In this document: positions 32,806 to 44,112 of the stretch, one piece after another | Layout: every line of letters begins with the position of its first letter | How positions within the stretch are numbered: the stretch's first letter is position 1 | Source of the DNA: Deroplatys truncata | Taxonomy: Eukaryota > Arthropoda > Insecta > Mantodea > Mantidae | Length of the DNA stretch: 64,000 nt | Direction: 5' to 3' | Assembly (NCBI GenBank): GCA_030765065.1 | Contig: CM060990.1 | Span: 281,879,341-281,943,340 of the forward strand | Position numbers and translations under genes: made by a program | Notes under the pieces: generated by a model | Database searches by the model: none | Seen by the model: only the letters and a program-made list of their open reading frames with translations | What the model was told of the DNA's origin: nothing

Positions 32806-33540
32806 CCAAACCCGCGTGTAAACAAGCCTTAGAAGTAAAAAAATCTTGAAGCTGGAAGTGCCTTAACCTTCTTTCAAATGATTTACGTTCGCCTTGACCA
32901 AGTTATTTTTCTTGGAATGTTTAAAGGCATATCATGAAAGGCTTGCAGCAATGTTTATTTCATGGAGGAAGTGGTCATGCAGGGTATGCAAGCGTACCTT
33001 CCCTCCGTGTTAGGCGAAGAGCAGTGTAGGGGGGCTGGCTGGCAATTTAGTCGGGGCAGGTATAACAGAGACGTGTCAACATGACCTATTTCATTCCGCG
33101 TGAGATCGCTGGCGAGTACGGAAGTATACACTCAGGCTTCCGAAAAAAAAGATCAGTTTTAAAGTACGCTAGCGTCTTGCGTATTTTTTCGAGGTAGCTA
33201 TTTACGCTAACTCTGCCTTTTAGTCATGGAGTTTTAATTCATCTAAGAGCTGTAATATTCTTATAAGACCCAAAAAATTGCCCTCAAAAATGAACTAAAC
33301 AAGTGTTATTAGCCGTGATAATTATACACTCGTAATAATCGCCTAGTTAAGCTTTAGATTTGCGTGGGTGCGCGCGTGCTTGCGCGGCTGAGTGTGGTAC
33401 TTTATCGACATCAATTCTTTATACTGTAACAAAAAAATACTTAATTGGAATAATTGTATTCATCGATCCTTTAGAGCGCAATATTGCCTTTGTTAGCGCA
33501 TTAATTCCCCGAATTTCAATGATGTTATGCATGCACGAAC
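32806..33540. other. Polinton remnant between LINE F and the right TIR
   Basis: 735 bp with no convincing gene. Stops are frequent in all frames. A short plus-strand stretch around 32970-33065 and a minus stretch around 32820-32900 look weakly coding but match nothing I can defend. The inner end (33475-33540) duplicates a segment of the right TIR. Confidence 0.4.
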
Positions 33541-34493
33541 GGTTAGTGGCGTCAAGCAGCAGTCGCAGAGGGGAGTGAAATGTAGATCGAAGTTTGTTAT
33601 TGCCGGACAGAAGCCGGCTGCCGGTTTTTCATTACAATGGGGAGGGCTGATGGACAGGTTAAGACCAATGAGCGTGATAGTTATACATATCCTAATACAC
33701 ATATACGATGACAACCAGGTGCGCGAGCCAATTCATATACACTTAGTTACATTAATCAATCAAACACAGTGGCGATGGGATACTTCAATCAACAGCCTGC
33801 GTCTAGCACTTTAGGGGACGTAACCCGGGATTCCAAGACGTTAGAACGCAATATAGCCTTTGTTAGCGTCCAAACCTTGAAGTCGATGAGCGTAAATGAT
33901 GCTATGCATGGACGAACATTACCTGATTGATTGACACAGATGTTTAAAACTTTGGCACCGGGAGACTTCACCCTCTCAACGGAGTGGGAGGAGGACACTT
34001 CCTGAGTCGAGAAAATACCGCCAAAGGGTGTTAAAACATTTGTAAACTTTAATTAGCGGTGTCTTTGTGGCGTAAACCTTTTGTTTCGATTTACGAGGGG
34101 GGTGGCGGCACGCGACTGAGGGTCCTAGGGGTGGCAAAAGCTTGAAGTGATGTAATCTTATACATGGACGATTGTTATTAACCCTCGTCAATCAAATTTG
34201 ACAGCTACATGACACATCCATTAGCTGTAAGTGACACAATGGAGGGAGAGGGCGGGCGGAGTGAAACAAAGGGTTACACATGGACGATCGTTATCATACC
34301 CTTGTCGATCAAACCTGATAGCTACATGACACCTCCATTAGCGGCATATCAGAGTAACACAAAGAGGATGGTGTGGCCGGCGGTGTGCGGAACAAAGGAA
34401 TATCTGATTGCACAGTCAATTGGATTACAAGGATTATGAATTAGCGGGGTCTTTATTATGCAAATATATCCAAAACCCCATTTTATTACTACT
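33541..34493 (-). repeat. Right terminal inverted repeat of the Polinton-like element
   Basis: Inverted copy of 61-1013. Just inside and within it, a segment of about 65 bp recurs directly: 33475-33541 and about 33841-33915 share CGCAATAT.GCCTTTGTTAGCG and ATGCATG.ACGAAC. The left arm has this segment only once, near 640-720, so the inner edge of the right arm has been extended or rearranged. Confidence 0.8.
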
Positions 34494-34499
34494 TGTGTG
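34494..34499. repeat. Right 6-bp target-site duplication of the Polinton-like element
   Basis: TGTGTG follows the right terminus (..ACTACT) and matches positions 55-60 exactly. Confidence 0.8.
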
Positions 34500-36747
34500 C
34501 TTTTTAAACATATTGGTTGCGAGCATATACTAAAACGTACAAGAAAAGTTGTTCTAAAATTAATATCTACCTAAATAGTAAGGCTAGACGCATCCTTGTT
34601 CTTACTCTTTCAAGTATGGAGAATCAAATGGGCACTATCTACAGTTAATTTGTTATTCATCAATTAAAAAATTGAAACAATTTTATACTAGAAACAATTA
34701 AGAAACTAGGTTTAGCACATTTTCATCCTAAATAATGAAGCCAAAATATCCAAATTTTGAACACATCATTCAGAATGTGCACTATTCTGTCTGATGTTCT
34801 GTTTATTTGAAAACTAGAGAATATTTGCAAGACTTGCCGTGCAGATATATGTTTTCAGCATGTGGACACAGTTTCATATGTATAAGTCAATCATTCATGT
34901 TTTTAGCAAGAAACGAAAAAAAAAGTCTCGAAAAAAATGCACATATATCAAGTTTTCAGCTATCATGACTTTTAAAACTGCTATGTTTAAATCATATTAC
35001 ATAATAACATGATCAACATACAGTTTACCTCATTAAGCTGTTTTTTTCACAATACATAAGCAAACAATATAATTTAATGTCGAATCAAGGTTTAAGACCC
35101 GATAGTGTATAACGTTGAACGTATTTTATTTTCGTTACTAAAATTGGCCGAATAATGCGTTATTGGTTTTCTTTAACATAATATCATTAAAGTCAAGCAA
35201 AAGCATAAACTGAGAAAATAGTATTAAACCTTGCAACTTCGAACTTCTGAACAACTTTAATATGACAAATATCTGCTTTCTATCTAAATATATTTCTTTC
35301 TTTGAATAACACATGTGCTTTAAGTCATCCTTCAAGCCCAACTATCATAAATTGACAGCATTTTATCAAATACTTCAAGGGAAAACGAAATTGGCACCAC
35401 TTGGGTATTTAACTGTAAAAAGACAGGCTTGTGTTTATTATTTCCAAGACTAAGTGTAGTTATAGATGCGATTTTGTTTCAAGTGATGTAAAGTCAAATC
35501 AGATCGTATAACGAGAATATTATCCGAACTTTTGCCAAGAAGTACGGTGCAGAATACTGTCTAGCAAAACCTTCACTCTGGATGATGTCACGCAGCAGGC
35601 CAACCGAAAGCAGAACAAGCGAAAACGGTGCGGGAAGAGACCCCCTGGGTACTATTAGCAAATCTCTTAATAGGAAATGGAATTTTCTTCGCCATTGTAC
35701 TTAATGTATATTATAGGTTGTATCTCATCACTTATGTTCAGAATTTAAAATAAAATTGTTGAATTTAAGAATTGTTTGTAATTTCAATATTACCTCTTAA
35801 CAATTCCTGAACCTCACATATGATTTTACTTTTTCTCCCAATTAAGACACCAGCTACTTAAAATCATAAACTCCCAAATGATATTTTATGCCAGTTGAGT
35901 TCACGAAACCGTCCTCCTGCATTACATGTTGATGTGGGTAGCTCATTTGGTTAAGTATTGGTTTCTAAGCTTAAGGTCGCGGTTTCAAACCTAAGCCAGA
36001 TTTTTAAGTGTGCCTAAAAAACAGCCTATGTCAGTGGATTAACTGAAATGTAAAGGCTCCTGCACACCCGTAACAATTATATGATCCTGGCAATTGACAG
36101 CATTGTTAACGAAATAAATTATACATGCATTTCTGTTGCGTTATATACATCTTATAATTGTGAGATTAACTCTAAACTCTAGTTTGTAGAGCAACACAGT
36201 GTTAAAAATAGTAGCATGTGTACAGCTTTGTGTTGCGATAAATCAGTGACTCCCTTCCCTAACATCTTTAGAGGATACGTAACTTGAAGTATAAGATTTG
36301 TTATTTCTTTGACTCTTCTCTTTTGAGCTACGCTATTCACAGACACGCGGAGCTTTTTTTAAAAACTGCCTCGTTGGATCCAAGGGATTCCAAGACGTGT
36401 ATATCCACTAAAATCTCCATATGGAACTTTTGGACCTGAAAGGGGATATATTATACATATATAAGAATTGTACATATGAAAGGGGAACCATACATGTAAG
36501 AATTGTACAGTAATAATATAATTCACTAACATGTTAAAATATTCAACATCTAACATTTGTACAGAGCTGATTGTAAGAAACGGGCGAGCTAGCAAAATTC
36601 CAGGAAAAGCTTAATTCTAAGTAGAGCGTACCTTTCACCAAGCCAACAGGCAGGGAACCGGTAACGGTACGAGAAATAGAAAGAGACAGATAGAGAAAAG
36701 AAAGAAACGGAGATATGGAACTGGCTTCACAACGCTCCAAGATGACG
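34500..36747. other. AT-rich flank outside the Polinton, no gene seen
   Basis: About 2.2 kb with frequent stops. The only structure recognised is a tRNA-derived SINE-like segment near 35934-36060. One short minus-strand frame (35138-35341) shows no motif. Confidence 0.5.
35934..36060 (+). repeat. tRNA-derived SINE-like segment
   Basis: GTGGGTAGCTCATTTGGTTAAG resembles an A box and GGTCGCGGTTTCAAACC a B box, about 35 bp apart, followed by non-tRNA sequence. The cloverleaf is degenerate, so this is a SINE head, not a tRNA gene. Confidence 0.5.
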
Positions 36748-37838
36748 TGATGATGAGATGGGGCTTAAGGGCGCTCAACAGCTAAGATTATTAGCGCCCT
36801 TACAAGGTATAAAACATAAAATTTAAAGGTAAAAAACTAAAAAACTACACACAGACCCGCTTGTTCAAAACCACTAAAAAACACAACAGACCAAATACTA
36901 AAATCTACACATTAAAATCATGGTCAATAAAAGACTAAAACGTGTCAAGAGCTGTAGAACGCATGGGACATGAGCGCCATATGTCCACTGGGGAGGAGTG
37001 CCCCCATTAAAAGGATAATATAAAATCAAACAGCTAAAAGGCGCTCAGCGCATCAAATGCGACGGCTAATACCAATGTCAGTGATAAAACGTAAAAGACA
37101 TTCTACAGCATGGGCGGCGTCTGCCAAAACGTTGGCTATGCCAACAGGCAGACCCACACGAACGCGCAATGGAGCTAAAACTTGACACTCTGTTAAAATG
37201 TGACGCACCGTTAATGGCATATCACACTGACCACACAGTGGTGCGGGGTCACCACTAAGCAGGTATGTATGACTAAAAAGGCAATTTCCGATTCGTAGAC
37301 GAGCTAAAATCACCTCTTCCCGGCGAGATGAACGAGAAGAGGTGCTTCAGATTAACGGGAGAGGTTTAACCTCCCGCAACTTTTTCCCCCGAAGGGCCGT
37401 CCACTCATCGCGCCAAAGCGAGAGGATGCGGTGACGAAAAATAACACTCAAATCAGACGCCATTACCCACTCACCCAGCTGCGCACCCAGTGCGCGGGTA
37501 TCGTCGGGCTGTGTCCACGGAGGATTAAAAGAAAAGATAAAATAAATAAAACTGTGCGGGCGTTTCGCACGCAAGGTAGGCCGGCGAGAAAGTAAAAGAG
37601 ATGTGCGAATGTCGTGGTGCGAAATGGCCGGAAATTGACAAGGGAAGAAAGAAACGATGGCGAGGTGCGGTATGAATGTAATGCAAAGAACGTACGAGAG
37701 CCTCCCTTGTGTCCCCCGGTCACGAAAACGAACCCACCTCGACCGGACGGGGATGAAGCGATGAAGATGGCGATGAGTGGCTCGGGAACCCCCGGGTACG
37801 CCAAAACCCGTACTCATATAAGGTGAGCCCCTGGGGGG
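36748..37838 (-). mobile_element. LINE copy H, internally deleted (1.1 kb)
   Basis: Has both LINE ends: tail TGATGATGAGATGGGG at 36748 and 5' end AGCCCCTGGGGGG at about 37838. At about 37456 it jumps from RNase H (ATAACACTCAAATCAGACG) directly to the 5'UTR (CCATTACCCACTCACCC), losing roughly 5 kb. No clear target duplication is seen. A frame running across the junction (37347-37922) is an artefact of the deletion. Confidence 0.8.
37053..37455 (-). pseudogene. LINE copy H: RNase H C-terminal remnant
   Basis: MILARLRIGNCLFSHTYLLSGDPAPLC and the usual tail (37053-37313), with WRDEWTALRGKKLREVKP before it in another frame. The catalytic part is gone. Confidence 0.7.
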
Positions 37839-39757
37839 AATTCCAGGGAACCACATATGGGATTTATGGTGGACAAAGCGGTATCTGGGTGGGTTTCCTC
37901 CGGGTTCTCCAGTTTCCCCCACCGTTCAAATTTTCTTTCCTTCATCTCATCATCATATCCTATCATCTCGTTCCTTGCTCTCATACCAGGCTTTGGGCTG
38001 ATCACTCATCCTGCTGTTCTCTCTGATCCATAGTTTGTGTTCCCTGACAGGTGTCTGTCCCCAGGCACCCGCTTGTAAGTCCTGGGAGGAGTAAGTCCTA
38101 ACAACAGGGAGGGTAAACAGAGAAAGAAGAAGTGCTGAAGCATAAACCTTATACTTCAAATATACATTCTCCATGAAAATGTTATAGTAATGTGTTATAA
38201 TAAGCCTTAACTTTAGTCATAAAGAAAAGAAAACAAAACTAAAAATATATTAGAAATCTAAAGCTAGGTGGTACTAGTTACCAAGAGCAGGTGCTTTACC
38301 ACTTCAGCCATCAGACCATCCAATCCATACATTATGCATTTTCCTGTCTGCCAAATATTGTGAAAATGAACATAGCGTGGCATTGTGTACTGTAAACACT
38401 GTATCAGTGAATGGCTTTTATATCTTCCATATTGGACTTGCTTTCTGGCTGTTGCTCACGTTTTACTTTCTCTACCATGTACATAGTAGGTAGAGAAGGT
38501 ATTGTACACTAAAAAATTTGATATCAAGATTTCACCAAAAATACATGTTTTGAGGCTCCCTGAATCCAAAAAGCAGCATTTTTAGAAAAAGGTCTGTCAT
38601 ATGTGTGCCTGCGTAGAGCATAACTCAAAAATGAAAGGTTAGATAAATACCAAGATTGGTATTTCAGTTCAGTATCTTCCAAAGATGCGTCATGAAGATG
38701 TTCAAGAAAATCTCTCTACCCCAACTACCCTTTACAAGGAAAGGTTTTAAAAATTTTTTAATTTTCTCAAAAGTGGCCCTAACGATGCTTAATACAGATA
38801 TGTACATGACAAATAAAATCTGTATCTTGAATTTTCTGCAAATAGCCTTAAGTCTTGTTCATACAGAAGGAATTTTATATTATAATCTTGTATAACTGGT
38901 AAACTTTAAGTGATAGATGAACATGTACTACACAAAACATTTGTTGACATTTACTTGTTTCTCACGATTCCACGGAAAGTGTTCGGAAATCTAAGGCCAG
39001 CATATAGCGACCATTTCTTAATTATTTGACAATTGCTGTTCTCTTTGTATCCTAACAAAATGTGTAATGTAACTATTTTTGCAAAGGTTTATGTGAATTA
39101 AAATGAAGTAGACAGACAAATAAGCTTTTATAAGCATAATTTGTATACCACTAATATATGATAGAGGTTAGAGAAAGTCATGTGAATGTAACACATCAAA
39201 GTTTTCTGTCTTAGTGGGCGCACATGGGACTCAGAAGTAGGATTAATTCAAACAACCACACTCCGCTACTATAATCAAAGTGTTACAGAGGAAGAGAAAC
39301 TCTTTTGTTATAGAGACATAATCAAAGTGTTTGTAACTGGTAGCAAGTAACTGCAAACTGAGCCAGTATTAACATTGTTTATTCTGTGTGCAGTTACATC
39401 TAATGTTACTTGTAATCATCAATACATGTAACTGGGAAAGTGATAACAAGCACCTGGATATCAAAAAGCAAAACATTTACATATATATGAAGTAAGTGTA
39501 AATGAAGTATGCAATAAAAGATATATTTTAAGGTCACTATTTAATAAATTTAATTTGCTAAAATGTTTGTATATGCATTTTGTTTGTGACTTATGCCAAT
39601 GGGACAATAAAACTATTGTAAGTATATCCATGTTTTATGACAAGAGTTATTGTTGCTTTAGGTAAGTACTACAGCTATGATTTCTAATGTTGATATTAAG
39701 TGTAAGTACTTAAGCTTATCAAATGAAAGGCAAAATATTTTCACTATTTTAAAGATG
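37839..39757. other. Repeat-like and AT-rich sequence, no gene seen
   Basis: 37870-37940 (GGTTTCCTCCGGGTTCTCCAG) has the look of a dispersed-repeat 3' end. A minus-strand TGGCTGAAGTGG motif near 38300 may be a tRNA-SINE A box. The rest is AT-rich with short frames only, one at 38656-38895 being Lys/Leu-rich and featureless. Confidence 0.4.
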
Positions 39758-40790
39758 TTATATACTGTAGTTAAAGGAATATATTAGAAAACGTATTGCT
39801 ATACACAATTTTCTGTTGCTGTCATGACCTGAAAATAAAATATACCCAAGCATTCGTAAATTAAGCTGTAGAATAAAATTGGTCCTTAAACCTTTTATTA
39901 AGTAACATAATTCGTATGCTACATACATAAAGCTGTACAGTTTGTCATTAATTGCGCTAGATTGGTCCTGATCTGATGAAATTCTCTTGTAAGCTGAGAA
40001 GGACAGTTTGATAACACAGGAAGTCACTGGTGCATATTTTAAAAGATAAAATTCAAAAATATCCTCTTGGGATTCTTCTTGTTCTCGTCCAATGATTTTG
40101 CATACAGCTAGAACATTTAAATAAGTCTGATTCCATTTCAAGGCTATATGAAGTTTATTAGAAACCCTGATGCCAATTTATTCTGTCATGGTAGGTACTA
40201 CTTAGTTTGAATTTAGCATTTCCAGAGTTTTCATGATTTCCGAAGTGGAAGGCCAATGGTCTCTAGTTTGTAATGTTCTCAGTAATCCAAGCAAGATTTC
40301 TCTGAGTTTTATATTGCAAAATACACTCAGCTCATTGGATACACTTTGAGAACTGATGCTGCCAACTCTGGTGGAAATGAAGCTACAGTTCAATTAAAAT
40401 GCTCATTTTAGAAACTAACATTTTGAAGTCAAGTGTCCTATTGCGTTAAGACAGGCTCACATGGCAAGGCTTTGTAGGGTAGAAGTTACATGCAATATTG
40501 ACCTCTCATTGGGACTTTCACAAATACTTTTGCTGAAGTTATTAGATTAACTACGTTTGTAAAATTGGTTCCTATTTCATTAGCAACAGGTTTTAATGCA
40601 TATGCTAAATGTGTGAAATGAGCAGTGCTAAGGTAACAAACTGGCAATGCTTTAGCGGCTCTCAACAACAGGCTGAAGGATCCGAATGCAAAACCACACT
40701 TGAACTGACTGTATGTTTATAGGTCAGAATAGGATTCTGGACCAAGTTTCCTAACAATAAAATTGGCTATGTAGTGTTACAAAGTGTCAG
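39758..40790 (-). pseudogene. hAT-like transposase relic
   Basis: Minus-strand pieces fit the C-terminal half of hAT-type transposases. 40486-40668 reads AAKALPVCYLSTAHFTHLAYAL..VANEIGTNF..V..LI..AK.VFVKVP. 39758-40141 ends a dimerisation-like segment with KYAPVTSCVIKLSFSAYKR. The pieces are in different frames with stops between. Sequence just upstream (40700-40790) adds YVANFIVRKLG. Assignment is by motif pattern only. Confidence 0.5.
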
Positions 40791-41640
40791 TATTTTCATC
40801 CACTGAGAAGTTCTGAATATAATTTCCATTAGACGCCAGTAAATCCTGGTGACATACATCAGCGTTATTCTTTCTAACAAGTGATGTGTGCAACCTCGAA
40901 TGCTCGGAGGTATGAGGGTGTGCTTGAAATATAGGCTGCTCATCCCAGCAACAGTAGTGTGAGTCATTCCCATGCAAAACTCTGTTGTTGTCTGCTAGCG
41001 CCATTCGACGGTAGCATGTTGTACCTGCACTAACAAATACTTCCTCTAATTGTGTGATGAATATAGCTGCAGTAGGAGGCCGTCTTTTGGAATGTTTGGT
41101 TGTGGATTAGAGTGTAAACAGTGTACATCAGTATCATGAGGCGAATTAATCCCATGAATAATGTTGTCAAACTGTGAGAGGAAAAATTGCGACATGCTGA
41201 ATATGGAAACGCACAGTTGAGGATATGGAGTTCGCGATTATGTTATATAGCATGATAATTTACAAATACAATGTGAATGACAGAAATGCATGAATTTATG
41301 CTGGATAAGAATAGTGATTTTGAAGGACAGGAAGCGCCTATTATTGAAGTTGGCTCTTCCAACATAAAAGACTTTCATCTCCAGAGCAACAGGGACCTTA
41401 CAAACCATCTACATCAAAAAATGTCGAGGTGCAGTGTATTACAAGATATTGATGACATACTTTTATGAGAACTATTTACACTCGTGGCTTCCACTCCTAC
41501 AAAAAAACTTATGAGGTGCTGTAAGTGCATTTGAAGTAAATCAAATTGGAAGTTTATATTGGATTATGTGATTAGCAAAAGACGAGATTGAGCTCACTTC
41601 AAGGGAAACAGGTTGTTAAATTAAAAACTTTGAAAGAGTA
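40791..41640. other. No confident gene
   Basis: Contains two overlapping minus frames at 40767-41004 and a plus frame of 63 codons at 41277-41468. None has a motif I recognise. It may include the N-terminal remains of the flanking transposase relics. Confidence 0.35.
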
Positions 41641-43039
41641 TGTAATATAACAATTTGATAGGGCAAGAACGTATGGATCCTCAGTTCACTATTGGCATCT
41701 GCAAGTGTGGGCCCTAGAAGCGTTTAAAGTGGTTGGCATGGACAATTTCACACCTTTGATTACTCTTATCAACAAACTTAAGGCTAAATATGGCATTTCT
41801 TCTAGGCATATTACTACCTTTTTTAGTTTTATTTAAGGACGCTCTTTAACTGCTGTGGTCCTTAGCATTCCATTCTATATTGCTCAGAGGCCCTTTTATC
41901 AGACTTGAGGTTCTTTTACGTGCCGTAAACCTGCGACACGGGACTACCGGCTTTACTTCCCTTCCGAAGGAAGCCATGCTAAGGATGTTTACGCCCGAAA
42001 AATTCCTCCGCTGGGTTTGAACCCGCGATCTCGGGAACTAAAAGCTAGCATGGTAACCACTACACCATGGAGGACGATACATATTACTACGTTAGTCACA
42101 CGTAAGTACATACAAGAAGATCATAGTATTCATCTGAAGGCGCAAGGGTTTGTGAAGGAAGTTAACAAATATTAATAGACGGGAGTGTGGACAAAGAAAA
42201 TGTTTGGAACAGTGACCATAGTTAATTTAATGATGAAATGTCTTCACTGTCAACACTACCTCACAGAAGAGAGAAAACTACAGCTGGTGTGTTGCAGTCT
42301 GTGCATAGCACTACACACAGCTATACAATTGATGTGGCTTTATCTATGAGTAGCAGATTAGCTAAAAGCTCTGTATCTGTTTTCAAGGGACACAAGACAC
42401 TTTTGGCCTAAATGTTTCAAAGAAACTGGAAGAACATGTCCATGAAGCATTCATGTGGAGGCAAGCAAAAGTGGAAAAATTACGAAAGAGCACATAGAAA
42501 TTATGTAACTACAGTCCTTGATGAACACGAACATGGTACTGGGAAGAGCCTATTGCTGTGCGATTCCTACCTAGGCCATAACTATTGTACTGTTTTAGAT
42601 GAAAGTTTTCCGAACAATGGTATTACGCTCAAGATATTGCCACCAAAGATAACAAATTATTGCTACTTGATGTGTACTTCTTTAGGTAATATAAGCTCTA
42701 CGTGAGAAGGATCTTTGATTTTGTACAATGTGAAAAAAGTAAAGTTACACAATCATCATTTCATCATCAGACTTCACTCTGTACCATACAATCAAACTTT
42801 CTGCACCGAAGTACAAGCTTATGTTACAATACGCTTGCCAAAAGACAGGTTATGACGTTGACATACCAATATCATTTGAAAATGTAATTAGTGTGGCTTT
42901 TGATACTGGACTGCTTGAATGCGGACATGATGTTGAATGTGAAAAAGTGGCTTTAGTCAGATGTGCATATTGTTCTCTTTCACTTTGCTTTGGCCACGTC
43001 ATTGAAATCCCACACCTATACTTTGAAGACTTATCATGA
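41641..43039 (+). pseudogene. DDE transposase relic, interrupted by a SINE
   Basis: Plus strand. A helix-turn-helix-like end (LINKLKAKYGISSRHIT) is cut at 41817 and resumes at 42091 with LVTRKYIQEDHSIHLKAQGFVKEV. Further on come LLLCDSYLGHNYCTVLDESFP (second Asp region) and ILPPKITNYC. In other frames, HHFIIRLHSVPYNQTF is followed by a Cys-rich end, C.KVALVRCAYCSLSLCFGHVIEIPHLY. The order suggests a DDE transposase with a C-terminal zinc-binding segment. Many stops and frameshifts occur. The subfamily is not certain. Confidence 0.5.
41818..42079 (-). mobile_element. tRNA-derived SINE with LINE-like 3' hairpin
   Basis: Perfect 11-bp duplications CATATTACTAC at 41807-41817 and 42080-42090. On the minus strand it has a tRNA-like head (CGTCCTCCATGGTGTAGTGG, then a GGGTTTGAACCC-type B box). 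A body follows, then the 3' hairpin with loop GACCACAGCAGTT and an AAATAAAACT tail. 262 bp long. It splits the DDE transposase relic. Confidence 0.8.
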
Positions 43040-43736
43040 ATAGTTGTGCAATACCAGCAGGTCAGTAGTAGGGTTTTATGTGCAGATATCGTCATTATTG
43101 TAAGCAGAGGTAAATACAGCAATACAGTCACGGCATTGAAATATGTGTGTTTTTGGTCCTATTATATCGACATTTCGTTTCTTGAAGTTACCAAAATCCC
43201 CCTCTTAGACCTTGAATAGGTGATCATACCAATGCCTCTCGTGGTAAGACGGGCACTTTTGCAGGAGAATGACTTGCGCCACTGCTTCTAGGATGAGCGA
43301 CCAACATTTCAAGCACACCTTCGTGCAGCTCCGAGGATTCGACGTCGCACACATCCCTTGTAAGTGCAGATTTGTCTGGAATTGATTTATTGCAATATTT
43401 TTTCAAGAAAAGTGTCCCTGAAGTTTGTTCCATATAACTTTTGCAGCTGTCACCGTTGGGCACAAATCTCTAAGAAATTCAACATTTGAACTTGACTGTC
43501 TACTTGCAATACCTGCTTGAAGGAACACACAATGTTTATTGTCAGTGCCCAACACGCTGCGTAAATGTTGATCACGTAGTGACTTCATGAAACAACCTGT
43601 GGTTTTATCATACACTCGGAATACTATCTACTACTTTCCTAGCCTTAGTTTTGAAGTAAGACTTCATATAACTCATATTTAACAAGTCCACCAGAACATA
43701 CTCAACAACAGTAATGTATTACTGTATCACAAATTG
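43040..43736. other. No confident gene
   Basis: Two minus-strand frames at 43224-43463 and 43403-43615 overlap and show no motif I can name (FLRDLCPTVTAAKVIWNKLQ is the best-looking stretch). Possibly more transposon debris. Confidence 0.35.
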
Positions 43737-44012
43737 CCGTCCTCCGTGGTGTAGGGGTTACTATGCTAGCCTCTAGTTCCCGAGGTTGCGGTTTCAAACC
43801 GGCGGAGGGCGATGGATTTTTTTCGGGCGTAAAAAATCCTTAGTATGGCTTCCTTCGGAAGGGAAGTACAGCCAGTGGTCTTGTGTGGTTGTTTTACGGT
43901 ATGTAAAAGAACCTCACACCTGATAAAGAGGCCTCAGAGCAAAATTTCCGTCTTTCACAACCAATATAGAATGGGACGCTAAGGACCACAGCAGTTAAAG
44001 AGCGTCCATAAA
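43737..44012 (+). mobile_element. tRNA-derived SINE, second copy
   Basis: Same family as 41818-42079, on plus. The head GTCCTCCGTGGTGTAGGGG can pair with CGGAGGGC as an acceptor stem, with B box GGTTTCAAACC. The body contains CTTCCTTCGGAAGGGAAG. The 3' hairpin is GGACGCT..AGCGTCC around loop GACCACAGCAGTT and the end is AAATAAAACT. Confidence 0.75.
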
Positions 44013-44100
44013 TAAAACTCAATTTCAATTAGTATCACCGAAAGAGTAGACCTCACTTTGAGGGCGCTCCATTAATGTGTATGTTCTTACTCCTGACCGC

Positions 44101-44112
44101 GGCGGATGTGGA
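44101..44112. repeat. 12-bp target duplication of LINE copy I (left)
   Basis: GGCGGATGTGGA, repeated exactly at 50043-50054. Confidence 0.8.

Larger units (their letters stand above)
61..34493. mobile_element. Maverick/Polinton-like element with 953-bp TIRs, heavily interrupted
   Basis: The two ends are inverted copies. The left starts AGTAGTTATTAG and the right, read on the minus strand, starts AGTAGTAATAAAATGGGG. Both flanks carry the 6-bp duplication TGTGTG. AG..CT ends, 6-bp duplications and long TIRs are the published hallmarks of Mavericks/Polintons. Own sequence remains at 61-3520, 24138-24588, 25656-26203 and 32806-34493; the rest is later LINE and gypsy insertion. Capsid-type protein remnants support the assignment. 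No DNA polymerase B, retroviral-type integrase, ATPase or protease gene is visible, so the copy is internally deleted. The family name is inferred from the ends plus capsid-like remnants, not from a search. Confidence 0.8.

Noticed and set aside
32820-33065. Possible further structural gene of the Polinton
   Set aside because: Two short stretches gave capsid-protein-like impressions, but stops are dense and I could not align more than a few residues.
35934-36000. tRNA gene
   Set aside because: A and B boxes are present, but the cloverleaf does not close and SINE-type sequence follows.
37347-37922. 191-codon frame as a novel gene
   Set aside because: It runs across the deletion junction of LINE copy H, joining an RNase H remnant to 5'UTR and flank.
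38271-38330. Second tRNA-derived SINE head on the minus strand
   Set aside because: Only an A-box-like motif is visible; no B box or 3' hairpin.
41277-41468. 63-codon plus-strand frame with ATG
   Set aside because: No motif, no sign of splicing or promoter. Could be transposon debris, not supported as a gene.
43224-43615. Minus-strand frames as a host exon
   Set aside because: They overlap each other in different frames, have no clear splice context and lie between transposon relics.
43737-43810. tRNA gene
   Set aside because: Cloverleaf-like with an acceptor stem, but it continues into a SINE body and 3' hairpin found again at 41818-42079.
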